Positions 18,607-27,588 are shown, numbered from the stretch's first letter. The stretch is 64,000 nucleotides of DNA from Ww85 sp963745765 (GCA_963745765.1 CAVUYQ010000036.1:62001-126000), one strand, 5' to 3'. Numbers and translations are program-made. The notes: generated by a model not told the origin, from the sequence alone.

Positions 18607-18969
18607 TCACCGGTCAGGGGCTGCCGCCCAGACATCGTCCTTATCATCTGCACCGGGTTCAAGCGTTTTGACATATTCAGTCCATTTGCTCGGCACATTC
18701 TCTATTTCTACGCCAAGCGTTCTGCTCGATAACCCTGTCTCCTCCCATTTGGGTTTTACCTTGAATTTAAAGGTCTTACCATCCTTGGTGGTGGCTACCA
18801 CAGTGTAGTTGTCGCTATCTCTTCTCAGCCGTTTGGAAAGATTAACGAGGCGCATGCCAAAACGGGAGATATCAACCGCGCCTCCCGAACTGACTCCGAT
18901 GCCATCGGAGATGTCAATTGACAATTGGCTTGATTCCATTCGCGGATGTTTACGTTTGTTGATATTCAT
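18607..18969 (-). CDS. PilZ domain protein
   Basis: 120 residues, starting at ATG 18969 behind AGGAGAG. It has the two PilZ signatures for cyclic-di-GMP binding: KRKHPR (RxxxR) near the N-terminus and DISRFGMRL (D/NxSxxG) about 28 residues later, followed by a beta-rich part (YTVVATTKDGKTFKFKVKPKW) and a short acidic tail. It is likely a stand-alone c-di-GMP adaptor. It lies alone upstream of the pyruvate dehydrogenase operon. Confidence 0.82.
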   Translation of the reverse strand: MNINKRKHPRMESSQLSIDISDGIGVSSGGAVDISRFGMRLVNLSKRLRRDSDNYTVVATTKDGKTFKFKVKPKWEETGLSSRTLGVEIENVPSKWTEYVKTLEPGADDKDDVWAAAPDR

Positions 18970-19384
18970 GTTGCTCTCCTGGCAAGCTAAAAGATCACTG
19001 GATAATCGCTTTTTAGCCTGATCCCACTATTAGACTCCACTTTTTCTCTCGGAATGGCAGTTATGTACGACAGGGCACTGCTTTCGGATGCCTGGCGGCA
19101 AAATATCTTACATGCTGATTTCAATAGAATAACCTGCTCGTTCAGGATAACCTGAATTTGTCAAAGAATCGCATTATTATTTATGCATTATTTTATCATT
19201 CGACAATTGTTGATGTCACCTCCTCTTGAGGTTTTTATTCCGGCATCAACTCATTAACCAAATGATCCTATGATTGAATCATATACTATATTAAACGGGT
19301 AAAATGAAGCACCAAAGAAATACTCCCGTGCGAGAAGGTGGTGAGAAAAGTGGGGGATCAGCTGGTTATCCTGCCTGGTAATAG
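18970..19384. other. Intergenic region without recognised genes
   Basis: About 400 bases between the PilZ gene start and the terminator of the octaheme cytochrome gene. It is AT-rich around 19160-19300. A small ACCTC/GAGGT hairpin followed by TTTTTATT lies near 19217-19237 and could be a weak plus-strand terminator. No coding signal or RNA family was recognised. Confidence 0.4.
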
Positions 19385-19415
19385 AAAAAGGGGGAGCCGG
19401 TTTTCCGGCTCCCCC
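19385..19415 (-). terminator. Terminator of the octaheme cytochrome gene
   Basis: Perfect 11-bp stem GGGGGAGCCGG/CCGGCTCCCCC with a TTTT loop; on the minus strand it is followed by TTTTT. It lies about 30 bases past the stop of the minus-strand cytochrome gene. Confidence 0.9.
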
Positions 19416-19444
19416 AGGAGATCAAGCGATATCTTCAGTCCGAT

Positions 19445-20773
19445 CTATTTGATATCCTGTTGAAAAAGCTGTGAATAGATTTTCTGGAACTCACCGCTGC
19501 TAATGGCTTCTTTTATATCTTTGGTGCTGGAATTGAACCATTGATGCATCGGATCGGTGGCAAACAGATTATCAATATACGCGTTGACTTCAGGGTCATT
19601 CAGTTGCCTGGCATGTGGAATGAACTTGAAGTAGAAGTTGTGAGCAACATCATAAATACCGTGCCACCATGCGTAATCCGGTCCCATCATTGCGGCACCC
19701 ATGCGGGCCCGCCTCCCTTCATGATGCCAGAGTTCCCAGTATTCCCATTCGATCTCATTGGAGAATGCCGCTTTGTTTTCAAGCAGGTCCTTGTCCTTGA
19801 TCATCTGCATGATGGCGGTGGCAGGTTTTCCGAATTTCTCGTTATAAAGCTTTACCATCGCATCATACTGGTAATAGTGTCCGTCAACGAATCCCTGCTG
19901 ATGACAGTTAAGACAGACATCCTGCATGGCCCGGCGCTTTTTCAGCGCATCGTCCTTGTATTTGGAAATCGGTGGGCGCAGCGTCCAGGAGATGCGGTCG
20001 CCGACGTCATGGGTAACCTTCTGGTTGCTGGTCGCGGACATGTGACAGGTGGCACAGGTAGGTGCGTCATAATAATCTATGCCAACGATCCACTTATCTT
20101 TATCAAGATTGAGCTTGTCTTTAAAGCCGTAATAGGCAACACCATGTTTTGATTCTTCATAAATTTCCTTTTGCGGATGATCCGGACCAAGATGACACTT
20201 GCCGCAGTTTTCCGGCTGGCGGGCCTGGTATTTAGAGAATGAATGCCTCACGTGACAGGCATTGCAGGCTCCTTTCGATCCATCCGGGTTGATTCGGCCG
20301 ATACCGCTGTTCGGCCAGGTCTCATGGGAGAGTTTATTCGGTGCATTCGGGTCAATTTTGATCTTAGCGCCGTGGCAGGATTCACATCCGACGATCACGA
20401 TGGGGGTTCCACCGACGGCATGAGCAAGATAGGAGTCATTAGATGCCAGGATTTCCCCGGCATGGGCATGATATGAGTCAGATGTTTCCTGGGCCTGCTG
20501 CTCGTGGCATTTTGCACAGTCCTTTGGTGTAACCAGAGTGGCGATGGTTGCACCATTGTGCTCAAAGGCATCAACCTCACTTTTGTCAGCCTCATGACAA
20601 TCGAGACAGCCGACATCATTTGTTCCATGAGCGGAATTTTTCCACTGTTGGTAGAGACCGGGATTTTTCTCCTTATGACAGGAAATACAATCAGCACGGT
20701 CCACTGCTGCAGCACTGCCTGCCATGAGCAGACCGGAGATGAGCAGGGCCCCCATTATAAAGCATTTTTTCAT
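19445..20773 (-). CDS. hao: Octaheme cytochrome c, hydroxylamine oxidoreductase family
   Basis: 442 residues with a Sec signal peptide (cleavage after GSAAA). There are eight heme motifs in order: CISCH, CLDCH, CAKCH, CESCH, CNACH, CGKCH, CATCH, CLNCH, spaced over residues 29-290, followed by a helical C-terminal part with no heme. Number, spacing and length fit the octaheme hydroxylamine oxidoreductase family. In non-nitrifiers such proteins are thought to work reductively, from nitrite or hydroxylamine to ammonium; whether the tyrosine crosslink of the oxidative enzymes is present cannot be judged by eye. No NapC/NrfH-type quinol partner is adjacent. It is monocistronic, with its own terminator. 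Confidence 0.85.
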   Translation of the reverse strand: MKKCFIMGALLISGLLMAGSAAAVDRADCISCHKEKNPGLYQQWKNSAHGTNDVGCLDCHEADKSEVDAFEHNGATIATLVTPKDCAKCHEQQAQETSDSYHAHAGEILASNDSYLAHAVGGTPIVIVGCESCHGAKIKIDPNAPNKLSHETWPNSGIGRINPDGSKGACNACHVRHSFSKYQARQPENCGKCHLGPDHPQKEIYEESKHGVAYYGFKDKLNLDKDKWIVGIDYYDAPTCATCHMSATSNQKVTHDVGDRISWTLRPPISKYKDDALKKRRAMQDVCLNCHQQGFVDGHYYQYDAMVKLYNEKFGKPATAIMQMIKDKDLLENKAAFSNEIEWEYWELWHHEGRRARMGAAMMGPDYAWWHGIYDVAHNFYFKFIPHARQLNDPEVNAYIDNLFATDPMHQWFNSSTKDIKEAISSGEFQKIYSQLFQQDIK

Positions 20774-21307
20774 TATTTCGCCTCCACTACAAAAGTTTGC
20801 CTCATTGGACCACCTGATACGAGTGGCCGGTCATTACCAAGATAATCCTGAAAGGTAACGCAGAAGATATTACTTATTTTTTGCGTAACTATATTAACGA
20901 CTTAGTGAAAATCCTTATTTTAGTTACTACAATGTAACAAAATGGCCGATCTTGCGCTACTGTTTGCTAACGTTTATGTTTGCGGCCGGACAATTGAAAA
21001 CATTAGAATAAGGACATCTGCTATTGTTTACATAACGGAATGGTGCCGATAAGCACCTCTGCTGCTCACCGTCCAGATCTGTTTGAATTGTCCGGAATAC
21101 TTGCTTCTTGTACGCCTTTTTGTTATGAAGCCTTGTCAATAATCCAGTACAGTGGTGCTATCGTGGAAAACATTCGTACGGAGATGAGCAGCGGTCCTGG
21201 ATAAGGACGCGTCTTTCAGCAGTTATTGTTATCATTACGAGTTTATTTCCCATGTGAGCGACCGGATAGCGCGGTAATTCACGACGGGCAGGAAAGGTGT
21301 TTTTGTA
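20774..21307. other. Divergent intergenic region
   Basis: It separates the minus-strand octaheme cytochrome from the plus-strand glycosyltransferase and must hold both promoters. It is AT-rich at 20850-20940. A 14-bp imperfect inverted repeat brackets 20986-21095 (listed separately). No gene was recognised. Confidence 0.45.
20986..21095. repeat. Inverted repeat pair around an 82-base core
   Basis: CCGGACAATTGAAA (20986-20999) and TTTGAATTGTCCGG (21082-21095) are inverted copies with one mismatch. The spacing gives a 110-base unit that could be a small nonautonomous element or two binding half-sites. No flanking target duplication was seen. Confidence 0.4.
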
Positions 21308-23953
21308 ATGGCCGGAATATCCATAATAATCCCAACCAGAAATGAAGCTGAAAATATAGATCTATTGCTGCAACGTATTTTCAAGGGGGAATTGCCGGAA
21401 GGGGTTTCGCGCGAGATCATCTTTGTTGATGACAGCTCAACGGATGAAACACGTTCGCACGTTCTGAAGTGGTCGGCGTCGCATCCGGAGGTCAGGCTGG
21501 TGTGCCGAAACAACGATGCCGGGCTTGCAAGTGCCGTCATAGAAGGGGCACATCATGCAAATTATGATGTCATCCTTGTCATGGATGCCGATTTGAGTCA
21601 TCCGCCGGAAAAAATAGCGGATATGGTCATGCCGCTACTGGACGGCAGCCATGATATGGTTATCGGCAGTCGTTACGTTGCCGGAGGCGCGACACCTGAA
21701 TGGCCTCTGGCACGGAGAATTGCTTCTAAAATAGCCACTATTCCCGCCCGTTTATTTACCGATGTAAATGATCCGCTGGCCGGCTTCTTCGCAACAAGCC
21801 GCGATCGTATGACGTGCCTGCGCCCCGACGTCCCCGGTTTCAAGATCTGTCTTGAAGTCCTTGCTGTTGGCGGCCCGGATCTGAATGTCCTTGAGATACC
21901 AATCGTTTTTCACGATCGATTCGAAGGTTTTTCAAAGATGAACAAGAAAATCATCTTTGCCTATCTCAAACAGGTTGCCCAGCTGCTCAGGCTGGATGTC
22001 GATATCTTCACGCCGAAACGGCTGGCTCTTTTTGGCACCCTTGCTCTGCTGGTAAATCTCTGTTTTTTCACAGGCGGATTACTCGGCGGCTTTACACCGG
22101 TCTCGGCTCATCTGCTTGGTGGAGCAGGGGGGTGGCTGGTCATCTGTTTGCTGGGAATAAAAGTCCGAAAGCGCAGTGACGCTACGAAACAGGTGAAAGG
22201 CTGGCAGATGATCAGTGCTGTGCTGGCGCTGTTCATTTCGATCAGTCTCCAGGGAGCCGTCTTCACCCTGATACAGAAAATACTTTCGCCGGGGAATCTT
22301 GTCGCCTTTATTCCCGCAGCCATTACCGGAACACTCTGTTCACTTACCATGCTGTGTCTTTACACATTCTCAGGCTTAGCACAGGCAGCACGTGATGTGC
22401 GATTGCGAGTAGGGGCTTTTACGGCAATCCTGGTCCTTATCATGATACGCCTGGTTTACCTTCCCCTTCCCGAATTAATGGAACAGGAGGCATATTACTG
22501 GAATTATGCCCAGCATCTGGGTTTAAGTTATCTTGATCATCCGCCGCTGACGGCACTCCTTATCTGGTGTGGTACCGCTCTTTTTGGCACGACTGAATTC
22601 GGCGTGCGGATCGGCGGTTTTCTTTGCTGGTTTATCACCGCTTATTTTATCTACCGTCTCAGCTTGAGGATGTTTGGCAGAACAGCAGCGCTGGGTGCGA
22701 TTGTACTGCTCAGTGCTTTGCCCCTCTATTTCGGCATCGGTTTCGTCATGACACCGGATGCGCCGTTACATGCTGCCTGGGCCGCATTGCTTTATTCTCT
22801 TTACCGTGCTCTTATCGATAATCGCTCAGACGCATGGCTGTGGGTTGGTGTTAGTCTTGGCCTGGGCATGATCTCGAAGTACACCATCATTTTGCTTGGA
22901 CCTGCCGTCCTCTGCTTTATGATCATGGACCGCAGGTCGCGGCCATGGTTGGTCAGGTCTGAACCGTATGGTGCTTTCCTTATTGCTCTTTTTATTTTCT
23001 CACCGGTTCTGATCTGGAATTTTCAGCATGACTGGGCGTCCTTTCTCTTTCAAGGAGCCGACAGGGTCGCTGGCAGAACCTTTTTTACCACCGACAGACT
23101 GCTTGGCTATATCACGCTTATTTTGACCCCGGCAGGGCTCCTCTCCGTTTTATATTATTTTTTTCGCGGCAATCGATTCAGGCCGAAGAAGATTGCTCCA
23201 AGAAGTATACCTTCCAGGGCATGGGTTAATAGAGAGTTCCTCTTCACCCTTTTAATGATCTTGTTCCCCCTGAGCGTTTTTTTTCTGTTCAGCATAACGA
23301 AAGAAGTAAAACTTAATTGGACATCGCCTGTCTGGCTTGCGGCACTGCCGTTTCTCGGGTGTACGGTTATGGCTGTTTTCGATCTGCAAAGCAACCGCTT
23401 TCTTCGGTTGATGCACGAATTGATGAAATTTACGATCATACTGCTGGTGGTCAGCTTCAGCCTGGCAATGCACTATGTGAGCATTGGCTTTCCCGGGGTA
23501 CCATACCCGGCCGGGCCATTTCTCATCGGTTGGGATGATGTCGGCCGTCGAATAGAGCAGTTGGTGGATGATATCGAAAAAGAGACGGGCAGACGACCCG
23601 TGGTGGTCGGTATGGATCATTATCAATTAAGCAGTGCTATCGCCTTTTATCGATCAAAACTAGCGGCACATGATAAGGGGCAGAGGCGCCGAAGAGGCGT
23701 CGACGAAACACTTGGCTGGCACCTCTTTGGCTGGAATTCATTGATGTACCGCTACTGGTCTGATCCACGGGATTTCGTCGGCAAAGATATACTGGCTGTT
23801 GCTACAAGCGAAATCAGGGTCGAGTACCCCTACTATCAGAACCACATGAGCAGCATGAACAACATTCATCCCCTTGATGTAGAAAAAAACGGGCAGCGGG
23901 TCAATCGCTTGTATACCCGTCTGCTTCACGGTTACCGCCTGATCAATCAGTAA
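21308..23953 (+). CDS. Fused glycosyltransferase: GT2 domain plus ArnT/PMT-like membrane transferase
   Basis: 881 residues. Residues 1-235 are a GT2 polyprenol-phosphate sugar synthase of the DPM1 type: SIIIPTRNEAENID, EIIFVDDSSTDET, LVMDADLSHPPE (metal-binding D-x-D context), VIGSRYVAGG. Residues ~240-360 are several membrane segments resembling a GtrA-like anchor. From ~365 a GT39/GT83-type transferase follows (LPELMEQEAYYWNYAQHLGLSYLDHPP with the acidic residues on the first periplasmic loop, then many membrane segments) and a periplasmic C-terminal domain. One polypeptide would thus make a lipid-linked sugar and transfer it outside, perhaps to lipid A or protein. The linked steps are an inference. 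A GGAAAGG site precedes the ATG. Confidence 0.85.
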   Translation: MAGISIIIPTRNEAENIDLLLQRIFKGELPEGVSREIIFVDDSSTDETRSHVLKWSASHPEVRLVCRNNDAGLASAVIEGAHHANYDVILVMDADLSHPPEKIADMVMPLLDGSHDMVIGSRYVAGGATPEWPLARRIASKIATIPARLFTDVNDPLAGFFATSRDRMTCLRPDVPGFKICLEVLAVGGPDLNVLEIPIVFHDRFEGFSKMNKKIIFAYLKQVAQLLRLDVDIFTPKRLALFGTLALLVNLCFFTGGLLGGFTPVSAHLLGGAGGWLVICLLGIKVRKRSDATKQVKGWQMISAVLALFISISLQGAVFTLIQKILSPGNLVAFIPAAITGTLCSLTMLCLYTFSGLAQAARDVRLRVGAFTAILVLIMIRLVYLPLPELMEQEAYYWNYAQHLGLSYLDHPPLTALLIWCGTALFGTTEFGVRIGGFLCWFITAYFIYRLSLRMFGRTAALGAIVLLSALPLYFGIGFVMTPDAPLHAAWAALLYSLYRALIDNRSDAWLWVGVSLGLGMISKYTIILLGPAVLCFMIMDRRSRPWLVRSEPYGAFLIALFIFSPVLIWNFQHDWASFLFQGADRVAGRTFFTTDRLLGYITLILTPAGLLSVLYYFFRGNRFRPKKIAPRSIPSRAWVNREFLFTLLMILFPLSVFFLFSITKEVKLNWTSPVWLAALPFLGCTVMAVFDLQSNRFLRLMHELMKFTIILLVVSFSLAMHYVSIGFPGVPYPAGPFLIGWDDVGRRIEQLVDDIEKETGRRPVVVGMDHYQLSSAIAFYRSKLAAHDKGQRRRRGVDETLGWHLFGWNSLMYRYWSDPRDFVGKDILAVATSEIRVEYPYYQNHMSSMNNIHPLDVEKNGQRVNRLYTRLLHGYRLINQ

Positions 23954-24014
23954 ACTTCTTGAATGGATGAGCCTTCAGTATCCTTATCATCGTTTATATT
24001 ACTGAAATCATATG

Positions 24015-25406
24015 TTAATTTTTACCTCCATCGGCAAGATGTCGAGGATCAAGCAGTCTTTTTAGCAACTCCTGTTCAAGTTCGGTTTCCTCACGGGCAA
24101 CTTCGATGACAGGGCGTTGCTGCAGCCTGGCTATTTTTGCGATTTTTGCCGCTTCCATGTAGCCGATATAAGGAGCAAGTGCCGTGACCAGTATCGGATT
24201 GGTCTTGAGAGGAGCCTGCATACGCTCGATGTTGAAGTGTATATCCCGTATTGATTTTTCGCCCAGACAGCGTGCCGCGCCGCTGATGAGTTCTGCGCTT
24301 TGCAGCAGATCTGACGCGGCAAGTGGAAGCATGGTGTTAAGCTGAAAATTACCTGATTGTGCCGCCACCGTAATGGTCGTGTCATTGCCGATAACACGGG
24401 CCGCAGCCATGCACACCGCTTCCGGGATGACAGGGTTGATTTTATCCGGCATGATGGATGACCCCGGCTGCAGGGCGGGCAGGCTGATTTCTCCAAGACC
24501 GCTTGCCGGACCTGAGTTCATCCAACGCAGATCATTTGCTATTTTCATCAGGGTCACGGCGGAAGTCTTTAAATGGCCGGATGTTTCAAGAACGGTGTCG
24601 ATGCTGCTCAGCCCCTTGTAGGCGGAGTCCGTTTTTGCCAAAGAAATTCCGCAGGATATGCTTATCCGCGCAAGCGTCTTTTCAGCAAACAAAGGGTGGC
24701 AGTTTACGCCGCTACCGACCGCTGTGCCGCCAAGCGGGAGCCGGACCAAGCGGTCAAGAGCGCTTTCAAACCTGCTCACATTATCGTCAAGCATTGAAGC
24801 CCATGCCTCAAGTTCACTACTCAGCCTGATCGGCAAGGCATCCATCAAATGGGTTCTTCCGGTTTTTATGACGTCTGTCTGTTTTGCGGCCAGTTCGCGA
24901 ATGATTGCAGCCAGGGAGAGTAGTGCCGGGATTACTGAGTTGGTTATCTCAAGAGCGGCTGCCAGATGAAGTGCTGATGGTATGACATCATTTGAACTCT
25001 GTCCCATGTTGACATCGTCATTGGCTGAAAGGAGAATACCTTTTTTACGTGCGCAGCCGCAGATCACCTCGTTGACGTTCATGTTCGTGCTGGTCCCTGA
25101 ACCGGTCTGAAATACGGAAACAGGAAAATGGTGGCTGAATTTCTTGGAGAGAATGAGCTTGACAGCAGAAATGATTGCGGCAGCTTTTTCTGCTGAAAGA
25201 AGGTCGAGATCGCGGTTGCTTTCCGCTGCCGCCTGTTTGATCAGCAGGATGGACCGGATGAATGTGTCCGGCAATGTTTCCGGCGAGATAGTAAAATTTT
25301 CAATTGCCCGCTGTGTTTGCGCACCATAAAGAGCAGTGTGCGGCACCGCAAGAGAACCCATGGAATCGTGTTCAATTCTCGTGTCACCTTTCATTGTGTC
25401 GCTCAT
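24015..25406 (-). CDS. fumC: Fumarase/aspartase superfamily, class II fumarase-like
   Basis: 463 residues. It carries FQTGSGTSTNMNVNEV, KTGRTHLMDALPIRLSSE and the signature GSSIMPDKINPV (GSxxMxxKxNP with the catalytic Ser loop). The THLMDA stretch and DLRWMNSGPASGLGEI fit fumarase (fumarate to malate) better than aspartase, which has TQLQDA, but sequence alone leaves some doubt. A class I iron-sulfur fumarase is encoded at 39512-41026, so the organism has both kinds. Single gene, convergent with the glycosyltransferase. Confidence 0.85.
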   Translation of the reverse strand: MSDTMKGDTRIEHDSMGSLAVPHTALYGAQTQRAIENFTISPETLPDTFIRSILLIKQAAAESNRDLDLLSAEKAAAIISAVKLILSKKFSHHFPVSVFQTGSGTSTNMNVNEVICGCARKKGILLSANDDVNMGQSSNDVIPSALHLAAALEITNSVIPALLSLAAIIRELAAKQTDVIKTGRTHLMDALPIRLSSELEAWASMLDDNVSRFESALDRLVRLPLGGTAVGSGVNCHPLFAEKTLARISISCGISLAKTDSAYKGLSSIDTVLETSGHLKTSAVTLMKIANDLRWMNSGPASGLGEISLPALQPGSSIMPDKINPVIPEAVCMAAARVIGNDTTITVAAQSGNFQLNTMLPLAASDLLQSAELISGAARCLGEKSIRDIHFNIERMQAPLKTNPILVTALAPYIGYMEAAKIAKIARLQQRPVIEVAREETELEQELLKRLLDPRHLADGGKN

Positions 25407-25576
25407 CCGATAGATTTTTGATGATCTTTACTCCCGTTTATCGTTAAACGATAATACCTTTTATCCGGTTTTCTGGTCTTTGTTCTTGTCTGAGCCTTTT
25501 GCAAAAAGAATATTGTGCAAGAGGCTCATCTATAACCGGATTGACAGGCAGATGGACAAAAGCGAAGGAGGAGAAC

Positions 25577-26125
25577 ATGGCGGATGGCACGAATAGAAGG
25601 GAAAAAATCGATTGCAGGGAAAATTGTTTCCCAGCAATCGCACCCGTTTCCGCTGTTGTTTTGATATTGGGCTCTTTTCCCGGAGTCCTGTCCCTGAAAA
25701 GACAGCGCTATTATGCTCACCCGAGAAACAGCTTCTGGCCTATCATGGCCGATTTGCTGGCGTTTGCCGGAAATCTTTCCTACGAGGATCGGCTGCTTAA
25801 GGTGGTCGAGCGCAAGATCGCCTTGTGGGATGTGCTGTATTACTGCAGAAGGATGGGTAGTCTCGATTCGGCTATCCAGAGAGATTCTGTGGTTGTTAAT
25901 GATTTCAGAACGTTTTTTTTAAAACATCAGAAATTGAAGGCGATCTTTTTTAACGGTGCAAGAGCGGAAATAGAGTTTAAAAGAAGAGTCGTCCCAGCGG
26001 ATTTTTTTCAGGAGACAACCACCGGGATTGAACTTTACCGGCTCCCTTCAACAAGTCCGGCACTGGCATCGCTAACGACAAAGCAGAAAAGGGATGCTTG
26101 GAAAATCATCCTCGACTATCTGTAA
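25577..26125 (+). CDS. DNA-deoxyinosine glycosylase, uracil-DNA glycosylase superfamily
   Basis: 182 residues from the ATG at 25577, chosen because AAGGAGGAG precedes it; an open frame reaching back to 25499 lacks such a site. Motif 1 LGSFPGVLSLKRQRYYAHPRNSFW and motif 2 LPSTSPALAS match UDG family 6 (hypoxanthine-DNA glycosylase), which removes deaminated adenine and, weakly, uracil from DNA. The middle section has KLKAIFFNGARAE. Single gene, convergent with desulfoferrodoxin. Confidence 0.85.
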   Translation: MADGTNRREKIDCRENCFPAIAPVSAVVLILGSFPGVLSLKRQRYYAHPRNSFWPIMADLLAFAGNLSYEDRLLKVVERKIALWDVLYYCRRMGSLDSAIQRDSVVVNDFRTFFLKHQKLKAIFFNGARAEIEFKRRVVPADFFQETTTGIELYRLPSTSPALASLTTKQKRDAWKIILDYL

Positions 26126-26235
26126 AAAGTAGCACAAACCAGCCATCGGTTTATGGCCAGCAACCAGGTGGTAAAGCGGTTTGAAGAGGCATTCCCTTGT
26201 AAAGGAATGACCGATAACAATATCTGCTCTGCGAT

Positions 26236-26273
26236 AAAAAGAGGGCAGACCATGCAACGCTGATCTGCCCTCT
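26236..26273 (-). terminator. Terminator of the desulfoferrodoxin gene
   Basis: Perfect 10-bp stem AGAGGGCAGA/TCTGCCCTCT around a 14-base loop (26250-26263), followed on the minus strand by TTTTTATC. It lies 40 bases past the dfx stop. Confidence 0.85.
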
Positions 26274-26313
26274 GCATCGAAACCAAACAATGTTATCGCT
26301 AACGGATGCTCTT

Positions 26314-26688
26314 TTAGCCTTTCCAGAGACCGTGCAGGTTGCAATAGGAACGCACGCTGACCGTAAAGGCGTCAACGGGAAAGAATGCTTTCGGGGCTTC
26401 GCCCGGATTGAGAAATACCTTGTAGTTTGTTTCTCCGGCACTCAATTCGATCCACTCGATAAAATGTTTTTCTTCCATCGGGTGGTCGACCGAACCGACC
26501 GATACCTGCCAGCCGCCATCAACATTTTCTGCGATAGGAACGTGTTTCTCCTTGGCTGCATCGACGCTGTTTTCTGACATCAGGATCATATCCTGTCCAC
26601 AGCAGACCAGCGCTCCGTCTCCACCGGTCAGCACTTCAACGATATTGCCACATATCTTACATTTATAAACTTCAAATCTTTGCGCCAT
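26314..26688 (-). CDS. dfx: Desulfoferrodoxin (superoxide reductase)
   Basis: 124 residues. It reduces superoxide to peroxide without making oxygen, taking electrons from rubredoxin. Centre I is a desulforedoxin-like site (YKCKICGNIVEVL and LVCCGQDM: four Cys). Centre II ligands follow: EKHVPI, VDHPMEEKHFIEWIEL and SYCNLHGLW (four His and one Cys). The start is the ATG at 26688 behind GGAGGAA; the open frame upstream to 26952 is not part of it. Single gene with its own terminator; a dyad symmetric site lies ~210 bases upstream. The rubredoxin gene at 31166 is the likely partner. Confidence 0.95.
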   Translation of the reverse strand: MAQRFEVYKCKICGNIVEVLTGGDGALVCCGQDMILMSENSVDAAKEKHVPIAENVDGGWQVSVGSVDHPMEEKHFIEWIELSAGETNYKVFLNPGEAPKAFFPVDAFTVSVRSYCNLHGLWKG

Positions 26689-27123
26689 AGTAATTCCTCC
26701 TTTCTTTTGCAAGAAATAGTTGATGAAGTCCATTAGTCCGGAATCGGATGTGGACGGTACTATACTTTCTTTCAGTGGCCGGGGGGAGGAACGATTGCCC
26801 CCTCCCGCGTCGGTTCTAGCACATGGTTTGAGTAAAACACAATGCCACAGGAAGCCGCAACCGGAAAATACCGGATATAATAGCTTGACCTTGTTAATAA
26901 TGGATATTATTACTCGCAGCAATGTTGTCATTGCATGGTTTATTGTCAACAACTTGCTGAAGTGATTATATAATCCGTCGTGGTCTCAGATAGAAGGATG
27001 ATTGAAATTGACGCAATAGGATTTCTGTACGACGAGTGAATCTTATTGACATCTTGTCAGAGGTGTTTGATAGCTAATCTGGTTAATTGAGCAGGAAAAT
27101 TATTTCTACGGAGAGATGATATA
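26689..27123. other. Divergent intergenic region between dfx and the oxidase cluster
   Basis: No gene found. It contains the dfx leader, a TTGACA hexamer on the minus strand (26949-26944) with only a poor -10 17 bases on, and the dyad at 26895-26912. The plus-strand side leads into the short open frame at 27124. Confidence 0.45.
26895..26912. promoter_or_regulatory. AT-rich dyad, TAATAAT-GGAT-ATTATTA
   Basis: Perfect 7-bp arms with a 4-base spacer. Composition and symmetry resemble operators of Fur-family regulators such as PerR, which would suit an oxidative stress gene, but the match is loose and its distance from the dfx start (about 210 bases) is long. Confidence 0.35.
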
Positions 27124-27237
27124 ATGAGAACAAGCGTGATCACTACAATTTTTGTCGCTGTCGTGACGGCTGCTGTAGAAGTAGCCTTTGCTGGTGGCTA
27201 TGATCATGAAGTTAAGGCGAAAAATATCAGTTTTGCT
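27124..27237 (+). other. Short open frame with signal-like N-terminus, status unclear
   Basis: Encodes 37 residues (MRTSVITTIFVAVVTAAVEVAF, hydrophobic, then GGYDHEVKAKNISFA) before TGA. The same frame goes on for 29 codons (KTDGDILLGKISAKTDG...GDTVFLP) to a second stop beside the subunit IV coding sequence. It may be the damaged 5' part of that gene or of a deleted oxidase gene. The HEVKAK stretch resembles the start of some subunit IV proteins. Confidence 0.3.
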
Positions 27238-27326
27238 TGAAAAACCGACGGAGACATACTGCTCGGAAAGATCTCGGCAAAGACGGATGGCACTCTTTCT
27301 GTTGACGGTGATACCGTTTTCTTGCC

Positions 27327-27563
27327 TTGATACTTGGCGGACTGTTGCTCTTGACTGCTCTCACGTTCGGGGTATCATATATCGACTGGGGGGGGAACCT
27401 CCCGATCGCCCTGTTTGTCGCTTCATGCAAGGCGACGCTGGTCCTGCTTTTCTTTATGCATATCAAATACGAGGGAATGGTTATAAAGGTTTCCTTTATC
27501 AGCACCATGGTGGTTCTGGCTATAATGATAAGTTTTACCTTTTGGGACGTGGCTTTCCGATAA
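27327..27563 (+). CDS. Cytochrome c oxidase subunit IV-like protein, N-terminus uncertain
   Basis: The supported part is 78 residues with about three membrane segments: ILGGLLLLTALTFGVSYIDWG, LPIALFVASCKATLVLLFFMHIKYEG, and SFISTMVVLAIMISFTFWDVAFR. The ASCKATLVLLFFMH block is typical of prokaryotic caa3-type subunit IV (CtaF/CoxD). No ATG or ribosome-binding site precedes it and the first codon in frame is TTG, so the true start is probably lost to a frame error just upstream: one added base near 27320 would join GDTVFL to ALILGG. It sits 25 bases before subunit II. Confidence 0.65.
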   Translation: MILGGLLLLTALTFGVSYIDWGGNLPIALFVASCKATLVLLFFMHIKYEGMVIKVSFISTMVVLAIMISFTFWDVAFR

Positions 27564-27588
27564 GCAGCATGCAGAGACGTGGAGCTCT

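Noticed and set aside
26690..26952. N-terminal extension of desulfoferrodoxin
   Set aside because: The conserved protein starts at ATG 26688 with a strong GGAGGAA site; the extension contains promoter-like DNA.
27235..27237. TGA after MRTSV...NISFA as a third selenocysteine codon
   Set aside because: No Cys or redox motif surrounds it, the frame ends again 29 codons later, and no stable hairpin follows. A damaged oxidase gene is a better explanation.
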